Assembly (NCBI GenBank): GCA_036679405.1
Contig: JAVBVZ010000004.1
Span: 248,001 to 312,000 of the forward strand
DNA from: JAEYKI01 sp036679405
Lineage (GTDB): Bacteria; Bacillota; Clostridia; Christensenellales; Christensenellaceae
DNA: 64,000 bases
Direction of reading: 5' to 3'
Shown: piece after piece, positions 6,968 to 15,203 of the stretch
How the letters are laid out: each line of letters begins with the position of its first letter
Numbering within the stretch: the stretch's first letter is position 1
The notes under the pieces: model-generated
The model's database searches: none
Told to the model about the DNA's origin: nothing
Seen by the model: only the letters and a program-made list of their open reading frames with translations
Translations under genes and position numbers: made by a program

Positions 6968-9208
6968 TTATCCGCATTTGGAATAGCCACAGGAACGGCA
7001 GACATTACAGCCGCCTTCATGTTCTAAAGGAGCTCCGCATTCAGGGCATGCCGATCCTTCGCCGCCCGGTGTCTTAATATCATTTTCATTAACATTAATT
7101 TTAAAATGATCGCCATGTATTTCGGCAGCCCGTTCCAAAACACGTCCGATGGCATCCGGACATGATAACACTTTCACATCTCCTTTTCGAAGTGTAGAAT
7201 GGCAGCGTATTCCTCTTAATTGCTCGATAACCGCACGAATATCGATTCCGGATCTTAAAGCGGTAGAAATGAGCCGTCCGGTAGCTTCCGACTGAGACGG
7301 ACAACCGCCGGCACGCCCCAAATTAGTAAATACTTCACAAATTCCGTTTTCATCGTAATTTACCGTAACATAAAGATTTCCGCAACCTATTTTTACTTTT
7401 TGCGTAATTCCCTGCGTAAGCTCAGGCCGGACACGCGGCGCAACTTTTTCGGGTTTTTCTTCCTTTGATGCTTCGGACACAACATTTTCCTGGCCTTCAC
7501 GGTTCACTTTTCCAATATTCAATACCTGCGCTTCTCTGCTGCCGTCGCGATAGATTGTTACACCTTTTAATTCCAGTTCATAGGCAAGTTCATATACTTC
7601 ACGAACATCGTCCTGGGTTGCATTATTGGAGAAATTGACGGTTTTTGAAACCGCATTATCCGTATATTTTTGAAATGCGGCCTGCATTCTGACATGATAT
7701 TCCGGCGTAATATCATGTGAAGTAACAAATACCTTTTTGATATCTTCCGGAATTTCTTCCATATGAGCGATTGTGCCTTCTTTTGCAATTTTTTCCATTA
7801 ATTCTCTTGAGTAAAAGCCACGTTTTTTTGCAACTTCTTCAAAATACGGATGGGTTTCAATTAATTCATTGTTGTCCATAACATTTCGAATATAGCTTAA
7901 TGCAAATACAGGTTCAATACCGCTGGATGCGTTGCAAATAATAGAAATCGTGCCGGTCGGTGCAATGGTTGTTACCGTTGCATTGCGCTGTAAACGTCCG
8001 CCGTTCATACTGCTGCGTTTGTATTCAGGAAATACGCCCCTTGTTTGAGCAAGTTTCTCTGAAGCATCTTTCGCGTTTTCTTGAATAAAATTCATGATTT
8101 TCTCGGCGAACACAATAGCATCTTCAGAATTATAGGGGATTTTCAATTTATACAAAACATCTGCAAAGCCCATCAATCCAAGACCTATTTTTCTGGTTTT
8201 CTGTGTCATTTTTTTAATTTTATTCAGCGGGTAATTGTTTACGGTAATAACGTTATCCAAAAAATGAACAGCAATATCTATAACTGTTTTAAGGCGCTCA
8301 TAATCCAAGCGGTACTCACCGTTTTCTTCACGCATAAACTGGTTTAAATTCAAAGAACCCAAGTTACAGCTTTCATAAGGAAGAAGTGGCTGTTCCCCGC
8401 AGGGATTCGTACTCTCAATTTCGCCCAGGCTTTTTACTACATTGTCCCGGTTTAACCGGTCTAAAAATATAATACCCGGCTCACCGTTGGTCCACGCCAT
8501 GTCCACAATGAGGTCAAACACATCGCGAGCACCAATCTTTTTTACCTCCATTTTGGTGCTCGGATCAATCAAAGCGTAATCCGTGCCTTCGTGCACTGCT
8601 TTCATAAAAGCTTCCGTTATTCCAACGCTTATATTAAAGTTTGTAATATCCGTATTATTCTTTTTGCATTGGATAAATTCAATAATATCAGGGTGATCAA
8701 CCCGCAGAATTCCCATGTTGGCTCCCCTGCGCGTCCCTCCCTGTTTAACAGCTTCGGTAGATGCATTGAAAACTTTCATAAAACTGACAGGGCCGCTCGC
8801 CACGCCCCCCGTAGAATTTACAGACGCGCCCTTAGGGCGCAGCCTCGAAAAACTAAAGCCCGTTCCCCCACCGCTTTTGTGAATCAATGCCGCATTTTTA
8901 ACAGCATCAAATATTTCTTCCATACTGTCATCGACGGGCAGAACAAAACATGCTGATAACTGACCAAGTTCGCGTCCTGCATTCATCAGAGTTGGCGAAT
9001 TTGGCATAAATTCTCTTTCAGTCATGATTTCATAAAAAGATTCAATAGTGGAGGACAATTTATTCTCTTCCCCAAACTCCTTGTCCGCTTCCGCAATGGC
9101 GCGTGCAACCCGCAAGAACATATCTTGCGGCTTTTCAATAATATTCCCGCTCTCATCCTTTTTTAAGTAACGCTTTTCCAGTACGGTGACAGCATTCTTA
9201 CTAAACAT
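6968..9208 (-). CDS. nrdJ: Adenosylcobalamin-dependent (class II) ribonucleotide reductase
   Basis: Reduces ribonucleotides to deoxyribonucleotides using a radical made from coenzyme B12, so it works with or without oxygen. The 746-residue chain shows the family blocks MPNSPTLMNAGRELGQLSAC, IHKSGGGTGFSFSRLRP, STGGVASGPVSFM, NPCGEQPLLPYESCNLGS (with the thiyl-radical Cys) and ATVTTIAPTGTISII. The C-terminus has a zinc-ribbon-like Cys cluster (CPECG...CNVCRSCG) of the NrdJ/NrdZ type that recycles the active-site disulfide. There is no N-terminal ATP-cone. It is preceded by two NrdR boxes and stands alone. Dependence on B12 is a family property, not seen directly. Confidence 0.95.
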   Translation of the reverse strand: MFSKNAVTVLEKRYLKKDESGNIIEKPQDMFLRVARAIAEADKEFGEENKLSSTIESFYEIMTEREFMPNSPTLMNAGRELGQLSACFVLPVDDSMEEIFDAVKNAALIHKSGGGTGFSFSRLRPKGASVNSTGGVASGPVSFMKVFNASTEAVKQGGTRRGANMGILRVDHPDIIEFIQCKKNNTDITNFNISVGITEAFMKAVHEGTDYALIDPSTKMEVKKIGARDVFDLIVDMAWTNGEPGIIFLDRLNRDNVVKSLGEIESTNPCGEQPLLPYESCNLGSLNLNQFMREENGEYRLDYERLKTVIDIAVHFLDNVITVNNYPLNKIKKMTQKTRKIGLGLMGFADVLYKLKIPYNSEDAIVFAEKIMNFIQENAKDASEKLAQTRGVFPEYKRSSMNGGRLQRNATVTTIAPTGTISIICNASSGIEPVFALSYIRNVMDNNELIETHPYFEEVAKKRGFYSRELMEKIAKEGTIAHMEEIPEDIKKVFVTSHDITPEYHVRMQAAFQKYTDNAVSKTVNFSNNATQDDVREVYELAYELELKGVTIYRDGSREAQVLNIGKVNREGQENVVSEASKEEKPEKVAPRVRPELTQGITQKVKIGCGNLYVTVNYDENGICEVFTNLGRAGGCPSQSEATGRLISTALRSGIDIRAVIEQLRGIRCHSTLRKGDVKVLSCPDAIGRVLERAAEIHGDHFKINVNENDIKTPGGEGSACPECGAPLEHEGGCNVCRSCGYSKCG

Positions 9209-9224
9209 CCCCTTGTCCTCCTCT

Positions 9225-9274
9225 GTAAATATATATTGTGCTGTTTTTATAACAGGATACTATATATGGTACAA
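9225..9274 (-). promoter_or_regulatory. nrdJ promoter with two NrdR boxes
   Basis: Two 16-base NrdR-like palindromes lie at 9225-9240 (GTAAATATATATTGTG) and 9257-9272 (ATACTATATATGGTAC), separated by 16 bases, so their centres are 32 bases or three helical turns apart as in known NrdR sites. A promoter TTGTAC (9269-9274), 17 bases, TATAAA (9246-9251) is overlapped by the distal box. NrdR repression by (d)ATP level is inferred. Confidence 0.7.
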
Positions 9275-9313
9275 CAAAAATAAAAAAAAAGAAACTGTTT
9301 ATAATAAAAAATT

Positions 9314-10093
9314 TTAGATTTTAAAGAATTTTTTATAAAGTTCAATATAGGATGCATTCCCCGACGTTTGAAAAGAAATCGTAGGATTCGAATTCCCGAC
9401 ATTTAACAAGCCGCATTGCTGTAGAACGCGTCTTAATTGGTTTACTGTTCCTTTTTTCCCATCAAAGATCTCGCAGGCGCCTGTAAACAAATTTTTTGCC
9501 ACGGCCTGGATTTGTGAATCAATAAACGAATAATGCGTACATCCAAGTACGATACCGTCAATTTTCTTGCCTTTGTAAGGCGATAATTTTTCATATAAAT
9601 ACGTCTTGATTTCCGGTGAATTCAAATCGATTTTTTCTATCATCTGCGCCAGGCGGCTCAAAGGAAGGTTGATAACTTTATCTGTATTTCCTATTCGCGC
9701 CAACAAAGAATTATAGCGTTTTTGCGAAATGGTAGCGGGCGTAGCCAAAACGAGGACAAAACCGTCCGTAGCGGCTTGGATAGCGGGTTTTACTGCAGGC
9801 TCAATACTAATAACCGGAATCTTAAACTGCTCACGCATCATTTGTACGGATATGCTGGTTGCCGTATTACACGCCATCACAATCGCCTTTACACCCTGCT
9901 GAAAAAGAAATTCGCCACAGGAAAGGGATAATGTTTTGATTTCGGACTCGGTCCTGCTGCCGTAAGGTACATTCAGACTGTCCCCGTAATAAATATAATT
10001 TTCATATGGCATCAGCAAAGCTGCTTCTTTTAATAACGCAATACCGCCGACGCCCGAATCAAAAAAGCCGATGGGTAAGTTGATATCCTTCAT
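9314..10093 (-). CDS. murI: Glutamate racemase
   Basis: Interconverts L- and D-glutamate to supply D-Glu for peptidoglycan precursors. The two catalytic cysteines are visible in MACNTATS and LGCTHYS, together with the N-terminal IGFFDSGVGG and the YYGDSLNVPYGSR loop. From the Met at 10093 the protein is 259 residues, the usual size; the open frame extends to 10147, but that upstream Met overlaps the -10 element of the promoter at 10136-10164, so it cannot be the start. AGGCGG lies six bases upstream of 10093. The gene is monocistronic and divergent from rpsT. Confidence 0.93.
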   Translation of the reverse strand: MKDINLPIGFFDSGVGGIALLKEAALLMPYENYIYYGDSLNVPYGSRTESEIKTLSLSCGEFLFQQGVKAIVMACNTATSISVQMMREQFKIPVISIEPAVKPAIQAATDGFVLVLATPATISQKRYNSLLARIGNTDKVINLPLSRLAQMIEKIDLNSPEIKTYLYEKLSPYKGKKIDGIVLGCTHYSFIDSQIQAVAKNLFTGACEIFDGKKGTVNQLRRVLQQCGLLNVGNSNPTISFQTSGNASYIELYKKFFKI

Positions 10094-10135
10094 TCCTTGC
10101 CGCCTGTTCCCCCGCATAATGTTCATTACGGATAA

Positions 10136-10164
10136 ATTATATATCATTTATAAACATGAGTAAA
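10136..10164 (-). promoter_or_regulatory. Promoter of murI
   Basis: TTTACT (10159-10164), 17 bases, TATAAT (10136-10141) on the minus strand. Confidence 0.55.
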
Positions 10165-10252
10165 GGTGAATTTCAAACGCTGGCCCGTCTAAAATTATTA
10201 TACATTTTGCCCCAATAAAGAACTCTTCTTCTTCTGATAACATAAAAAATTC

Positions 10253-10281
10253 TTGCAATGTATCTTTTAATATGTTAGAAT
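10253..10281 (+). promoter_or_regulatory. Promoter of rpsT
   Basis: TTGCAA (10253-10258) and TAGAAT (10276-10281) with a 17-base spacer, 37 bases before the rpsT start. Confidence 0.65.
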
Positions 10282-10318
10282 ACCATTTGTTGAAATTATA
10301 GACATGGGGGTGAATTGA

Positions 10319-10582
10319 TTGCCGAATATCCGTTCTGCGAAAAAACGTGTGAAAGTTATCGAGACCAAGACAATGCAGAATAAAAATATCCGTTCTGCGC
10401 TTAAGACCGATTTAAAAAAATTTGATGTTGCAGTTGCCGAGAACAGCGATGAAGCAAAACAGCTGTATGTAAAAGCTGTCAGTGCTGTGGATAAAGCCGC
10501 TGCAAAAGGAACGGTCCATAAGAATAAAGCAAATCGCACAAAGTCGCAATTGGCAAAAAAAATAAGCAGTCCTTCTGCTTAA
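10319..10582 (+). CDS. rpsT: 30S ribosomal protein S20
   Basis: Primary 16S rRNA-binding protein of the small subunit. The 87-residue, lysine-rich, all-helical sequence starts MPNIRSAKKRVKV and contains TMQNKNIRSALKT and KGTVHKNKANRTKSQLAKK, all typical of S20. Translation starts at TTG behind a strong GGGGGTGA; weak start codons are common for S20 and fit its autoregulation. It is a lone plus-strand gene opposite holA and comEC, the usual Firmicutes arrangement, but no spore protease gpr follows it here. Confidence 0.96.
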   Translation: MPNIRSAKKRVKVIETKTMQNKNIRSALKTDLKKFDVAVAENSDEAKQLYVKAVSAVDKAAAKGTVHKNKANRTKSQLAKKISSPSA

Positions 10583-10607
10583 AATCATCCTTTTATGTAT
10601 AGAAATC

Positions 10608-10639
10608 AAAAAAGTTCTAATGTGAGTTAGAGCTTTTTT
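10608..10639 (+). terminator. Terminator of rpsT
   Basis: Stem AAAAAGTTCTAA/TTAGAGCTTTTT with one wobble and a TGTGAG loop. The opposite strand is also T-rich, so it may serve holA too. Confidence 0.8.
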
Positions 10640-10682
10640 ATTTTGCTATAAAATAAAACAATTGTATAACTAAGTGGTTACT

Positions 10683-11669
10683 TTATTTCCCTGTATAAAG
10701 ATTCGTCAAGATAGCATACAAATCATTTTTTAAGATCACGTTACCCTGCTTTGCATCGAAGTCGAGTTTAGACAATTCTCGAAGGACACGCCTGATTTTT
10801 TGCGCATCCATGAAACGGCTTTGTGAAACAGCCTTCCTGGCCCGAAACTCTGCTACTTTAGCCGATTCAACAATGCTTTTTTTTGTTTTTTCTTCATTAT
10901 AGCCCGCATCAAGACAGGCCCGGGCAATAAGCATCAGTTCAAAATTAGAGGACAAAATTGAAATAAGCCCTATCGGCATAGGGTCTTCATCCAATATTTC
11001 ATTTAAAAGTTCCCGGGCATCCGGCCATCTTTGTTCCAACATAAAATCATGCAGTTTAAAAATATTATAGTCTGCGGAATGCACGGTATATTTTTCGATA
11101 TCTTTTTGGGTGATCTCCCCATCCGATACTGCGAGAAGCTTTTCAAGCTCGCTTACCAGATGGCTGAGGTCTCCGGAGACATATCTGCAAAATTCATTTG
11201 CATACCGCCTCGAAAACTTGACTCCGTTTTTAGCTGCATATCCACACAAAAAGTCTGTGCTCTCACTGTCGGACGGCGCAGAACACTCAATGAGTATACC
11301 GTTTTCCACAAAAAACCTCTCAAGCTTTTTTTTCTTATCCGGCGAAGAATCTTTAATCAAAATAAAAACCGTGCTTTGAGGCATTTGCGGCAAATAAGCC
11401 GAGATTCGGACAGCCACATCTTCTTCAATATCTCCGGAGTTGCAGAGTACTGCCCTGCGTTCACTCATCAGGGGTAATGCATCCAAAGCTGCCGTTAGTT
11501 CTGTTCCTTCCCGAATGGTAGATACATTCCATTCTTCCATCTGTATTTCCAGAAGGGGAATTATACTCTTCAGCGCAAGATCTCTTAAAAAACCTTCTGT
11601 GCCTGCAATCATATAATACCGGTTTGTCTTCCCGTTTTTAAGCTCAGATACTACGTCTTTAATCTTCAT
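10683..11669 (-). CDS. holA: DNA polymerase III delta subunit
   Basis: The clamp-loader subunit that opens the beta sliding clamp. The 328-residue chain has the N-terminal YYMIAGTEGFLRDLALKSI (a degenerate P-loop region that does not bind ATP), a central three-helix part and the C-terminal collar domain with FRARKAVSQSRFMDAQ and ELSKLDFDAKQG. Its start overlaps the 3' end of comEC by 11 bases, so it is translationally coupled as the last gene of the long operon that begins near 19743. The neighbouring rpsT supports the assignment, since comEC-holA-rpsT is a conserved neighbourhood. Confidence 0.92.
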   Translation of the reverse strand: MKIKDVVSELKNGKTNRYYMIAGTEGFLRDLALKSIIPLLEIQMEEWNVSTIREGTELTAALDALPLMSERRAVLCNSGDIEEDVAVRISAYLPQMPQSTVFILIKDSSPDKKKKLERFFVENGILIECSAPSDSESTDFLCGYAAKNGVKFSRRYANEFCRYVSGDLSHLVSELEKLLAVSDGEITQKDIEKYTVHSADYNIFKLHDFMLEQRWPDARELLNEILDEDPMPIGLISILSSNFELMLIARACLDAGYNEEKTKKSIVESAKVAEFRARKAVSQSRFMDAQKIRRVLRELSKLDFDAKQGNVILKNDLYAILTNLYTGK

Positions 11670-13902
11670 TCATAGGCCTCATAGTAAGAGTGTCGTCTTG
11701 GTTCACCGTCATGATAACAGAATAGTTTTGGTCCGTACAAAATACCTGTGTCCCCCCAGACTGCAAAAGTTGAATTGTATTTGGATCAGGCAAGCCGTAT
11801 GGATTGTCATTCACTGAAATAACGGCGTATTCTGGCTTTACAGCCTGTAAAAAGCTTTTGTTGACCGAATGCTCGTTTCCTTCACTGGCAACCCGTAATA
11901 CCGGCGCAGAGGCGGTGATATCCTTCGAACGGTTCGCACTGTGGCCGGAGAAAAGACAAACGTTTTTTTCCTGCCAAACAGCCAGTAAAGTAAGCGCATC
12001 ATATTGATCATTTAATACGATCAAATCAAAATCTTCATTATCTATCAGTTTATCATATTTTTTTGCTTCACGCATCTCAATTCCAAGGTCACAACAGGTT
12101 TCCCGGATATCATCACTTGCCTTTGCATAGCACACCTCTCCTCTCACCCTGCCACTCTCAATAATGGCTATTGCTCCGTCATCATGGCTTTTTCCTCCTT
12201 CGGTAAGAACCAGCAGGTCGTAAGTGAGGCCGTTCTCTTCTGAATAAGCATCTATATCATATGCTGCGGATTCCGTTGCATTGGTAATCAGTATATTTTG
12301 ATCCATGTATTGAATGTGAGTTGCTTCGCCATATCCAACATCTAAAAAAGTGATGATCATTTTATTTCCGGTATTCGGAACAACGGCCAATAAAACCGTA
12401 ACGGTAAAAAGAACAGATAACATAATTGCCTTCATCTTTTTACGAAGCATAAAATAATCAGAAGCAATAAATATCGCCGCAAATGCAGATATCCCTATCC
12501 ACACCGGAAAACGATAGATATGCAGGTCCGAAAATCCACTCCGCGCAATAAAGTGATTTGTAACAACTATAAAGTTTATAAACGATTCGGAAACCACTGC
12601 CAGCAATTTTCCGGCCGCAACAGATATAAAGGCTGTAAATGCGGCGAGGCCGGTAAAAATAACAATGATCGTCGCAGATGGTATAGCAATAAAATTTGCC
12701 AACGGGGCAATCCACGCAATATTATGAAAATAATAAGCTGTCATTGGATAAGAAGCTGAAGAAGCGGAAACGGACACACATAACATTTTTCCTGCAGGAT
12801 TCGTGGTTTCAGTCTTTTTGTTTTTTAGCACTCGCTTAAGGGGAGGATATAGACATAAAATTCCAAAAACCGTACCAAAAGAAAGCAGGAAGCCGGGCAT
12901 AAAAAGCTGAACCGGATTGACCACTAAAATTAGAAGCAATGCGGCGGAAAGAAAAATCAAAGTATCTCTTTCATGAAATTTCCATCGGCCTATCAATATA
13001 AAAATAGTCATAAGTCCCGCGCGTATGACTGAAATAGGAAAGCCGGTTACCGAGGCATATAATACCAATAATAAAATGTTCAGAATAAAGCGCATATCTC
13101 TATTTAAATTTGTTTTCTTTAATAAGAAATTTAAGAGCAAGGCAATGATCCCAATATGCAGTCCGGATATAGCCAAAATGTGTGATATCCCCGTATTTGA
13201 AAAAGAATCGATAATTTCGTCCGGTATCTCATTTTTTATTCCTAAAAACATTGCCTTCGCGATCGGGGCGGTAGTGCTGGAATGCGTCAAATCAATGTTT
13301 TCCTCAAGCAGCGCCCGCGCATTCACAAAAATTTCATAAGGCATAAAACGGTACCCTATTTTTTGCACCTTCTCGCTGTAAGCGGAAAATCCTATAAAAC
13401 GGCTGGCCAGATAAACCTGATTATTAAAAGAACCGGGCATTGTTTCTCCTTGCGGCCTATAAATAACGGCCCGGAAAGTAATAATATCGCCATACGAAAA
13501 AGAATGGTTCGGAGTCCTTAAGAGAACCCTTTTTGAAAAACTCACTTCATTTCCCGCATCGTTTATTGCAATATCGTCCAAAACATATCTGGCGTTTTCA
13601 CCACTTTTATCGGGATAATCACACACTCTCCCCGTGATTGCGTATTCCGTATGCGGTTGAATATTTTTAAAATCTGTATATAGTTGGTTTATAAAAAGAA
13701 AATTTCCCAACAACAGGAAAAATATCATTATCGGAATAAAGATTTTTTTGGCAATAAGGACATATATGCCGGCACCGGTTGCCGCAATAATGAGCATAAA
13801 AAAACAGTCGGCATTATCCATCCCACAATAATAGGCAATCAGGATTCCCGCCATCAGAAAAAACGCAGCAAATGTCAGTATTCTTTTATTCAGAACATGC
13901 AT
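11659..13902 (-). CDS. comEC: ComEC/Rec2-type DNA-uptake channel with altered MBL tail
   Basis: The inner-membrane channel for single-stranded DNA in natural transformation. N-terminal membrane helices flank an OB-like DUF4131 segment (about residues 80-180); the competence domain contains ISHILAISGLHIGIIALLL and several further helices to about residue 490. The C-terminal part (LDVGYGEATHIQ, then LLVLTEGGKSHDDG) corresponds to the metallo-beta-lactamase domain, but the HxHxDH zinc motif is not there. At 747 residues it is standard length. comEA was not found in this window; the ComEB-like deaminase at 39693 is far away. Whether the cell is competent cannot be told. Confidence 0.9.
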   Translation of the reverse strand: MHVLNKRILTFAAFFLMAGILIAYYCGMDNADCFFMLIIAATGAGIYVLIAKKIFIPIMIFFLLLGNFLFINQLYTDFKNIQPHTEYAITGRVCDYPDKSGENARYVLDDIAINDAGNEVSFSKRVLLRTPNHSFSYGDIITFRAVIYRPQGETMPGSFNNQVYLASRFIGFSAYSEKVQKIGYRFMPYEIFVNARALLEENIDLTHSSTTAPIAKAMFLGIKNEIPDEIIDSFSNTGISHILAISGLHIGIIALLLNFLLKKTNLNRDMRFILNILLLVLYASVTGFPISVIRAGLMTIFILIGRWKFHERDTLIFLSAALLLILVVNPVQLFMPGFLLSFGTVFGILCLYPPLKRVLKNKKTETTNPAGKMLCVSVSASSASYPMTAYYFHNIAWIAPLANFIAIPSATIIVIFTGLAAFTAFISVAAGKLLAVVSESFINFIVVTNHFIARSGFSDLHIYRFPVWIGISAFAAIFIASDYFMLRKKMKAIMLSVLFTVTVLLAVVPNTGNKMIITFLDVGYGEATHIQYMDQNILITNATESAAYDIDAYSEENGLTYDLLVLTEGGKSHDDGAIAIIESGRVRGEVCYAKASDDIRETCCDLGIEMREAKKYDKLIDNEDFDLIVLNDQYDALTLLAVWQEKNVCLFSGHSANRSKDITASAPVLRVASEGNEHSVNKSFLQAVKPEYAVISVNDNPYGLPDPNTIQLLQSGGTQVFCTDQNYSVIMTVNQDDTLTMRPMNED

Positions 13903-13925
13903 TAAAAGAATCGCCCCAAAACTTA

Positions 13926-14642
13926 TTAGACAGTTATCGTTTCATTTTCAACAGCTATTTGAGAATTATAAAAAATTGATTTGGCCTGTTGCAAAAGTAT
14001 AGTTTCATCCTGTTCTGGAACTATGTGCGTTAAACAGAGTTTTTTGACTTCTGCCTTTCGGGCCGTTTCTGCGGCCTGGGCCGAAGAAAGGTGCGGAGGC
14101 ACGACGGGAAGTGTTTCATTGGAAAAGGCCGCATCACATAAAAACAAGTCCGCCTCTTTTGCAAAATCAGCCAAGCAATCATTCATATTGGTATCGCCGG
14201 AATATACCAGCGTCTTTCCCCCATATGCTATTTTCACAGCAAAGCTGTCCACGCTATGTGTCATTTTCCGAAATAAAATTTTTACATCCTGTATATTAAG
14301 TAAGCGTCCGTCCTTTATGACAGATGACGCATAGGCCGTTTCATTTTTGAAAATATTATACATATCTTCAGGTGAATCCGGCAGATACAGCTTTCGTGCG
14401 GATGTTCCTGAATTCTGAATAGCGTAACGCATTACCAAAAGGTCGGAAATATGATCACTATGCAGGTGTGACAGTATAACCGCATCCAGCTTTTTGTAAT
14501 CCGAATGCCTTTGAAGGTTGGAAAAAGAACCGTTGCCCGCATCCAATAAGATCTTGCTTTGACCGCATGAAACTAAATATGAAGAGCAGGCGCCTCCAGC
14601 TTTTGGATACGGGCCATATTTTCCAAGGACTGTAAGTTCCAT
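13926..14642 (-). CDS. MBL-fold metallo-hydrolase, RNase Z-like
   Basis: A 238-residue cytosolic hydrolase with the zinc motif HLHSDH (residues about 59-64 in ILSHLHSDHISDL), a second Asp ligand in LVYSGDTNMND and a late His in LCLTHIVPEQ. The layout resembles the RNase Z/arylsulfatase-like branch but lacks the exosite arm of tRNA RNase Z. The substrate is unknown. The ATG overlaps the TAA stop of the upstream S-component gene by one base, so the two are translated in a coupled way, within the operon that continues to comEC and holA. Confidence 0.8.
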   Translation of the reverse strand: MELTVLGKYGPYPKAGGACSSYLVSCGQSKILLDAGNGSFSNLQRHSDYKKLDAVILSHLHSDHISDLLVMRYAIQNSGTSARKLYLPDSPEDMYNIFKNETAYASSVIKDGRLLNIQDVKILFRKMTHSVDSFAVKIAYGGKTLVYSGDTNMNDCLADFAKEADLFLCDAAFSNETLPVVPPHLSSAQAAETARKAEVKKLCLTHIVPEQDETILLQQAKSIFYNSQIAVENETITV

Positions 14643-15157
14643 TACAGGGTATCCTCTCTAAAACGAAACATTGTTCGCATTTTTGAGAAAGGCAAATATA
14701 AAAGGAATGCAATGGCTACTCCTCCGCCCCACTGGATAAGGTTAAACGGTAAGGATACCAACGCATATGCTGAGCCAAAAACAAACAGTTCATAGATCCC
14801 ATATCCTGCCACCATAATACCGCCGCCAATGACCGAGGCGAGTGCAAACCGTCCAAATGTTGCTTTTGTAAGCATCGCGCCGCACGCCAGACCCATCAAA
14901 CCCTTGATTACAAAGGTAGCGGGTGCGTAAATCATTGCTCCACCTGCAATATCCGCCAGTAAACTTCCGATTCCGGCAGCCAGCATAGCAGGTATGCCCC
15001 CCAAAAGAAAAGCAGCGCAATAAATGAGTGAATCTCCTAAATTCAGGTATGCCCCCCCTGCCAATCCGGGAACGGGAATGCGTATTGAAAAGGTTAAAAC
15101 AAAAATCAATGCAGCCATCACGGATGATACCGCCAGTTTGCGTGTGGATAGTTTCAT
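14642..15157 (-). CDS. ECF transporter S component (substrate-binding membrane subunit)
   Basis: A 171-residue integral membrane protein with about five to six helices. The N-terminal pattern GAYLNLGDSLIYCAAFLLGG and the following LLADIAGGAMIYAPATFVIKG match vitamin-specific S components of energy-coupling-factor transporters, which pair with the EcfA/EcfT module encoded elsewhere. The substrate cannot be assigned; no riboswitch lies in the 46-base gap upstream, which would have been the best clue. The gene sits between the GerMN lipoprotein genes and the MBL hydrolase and overlaps the latter by one base. Confidence 0.8.
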   Translation of the reverse strand: MKLSTRKLAVSSVMAALIFVLTFSIRIPVPGLAGGAYLNLGDSLIYCAAFLLGGIPAMLAAGIGSLLADIAGGAMIYAPATFVIKGLMGLACGAMLTKATFGRFALASVIGGGIMVAGYGIYELFVFGSAYALVSLPFNLIQWGGGVAIAFLLYLPFSKMRTMFRFREDTL

Positions 15158-15203
15158 CTAAGACTCCTCTCAAAAAATAAATTTATAAAAGGTATAAAAC
15201 CAT

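Noticed and set aside
15158..15203. Riboswitch for the ECF S component
   Set aside because: The gap is only 46 bases and A/T-rich, too short for any known vitamin riboswitch.
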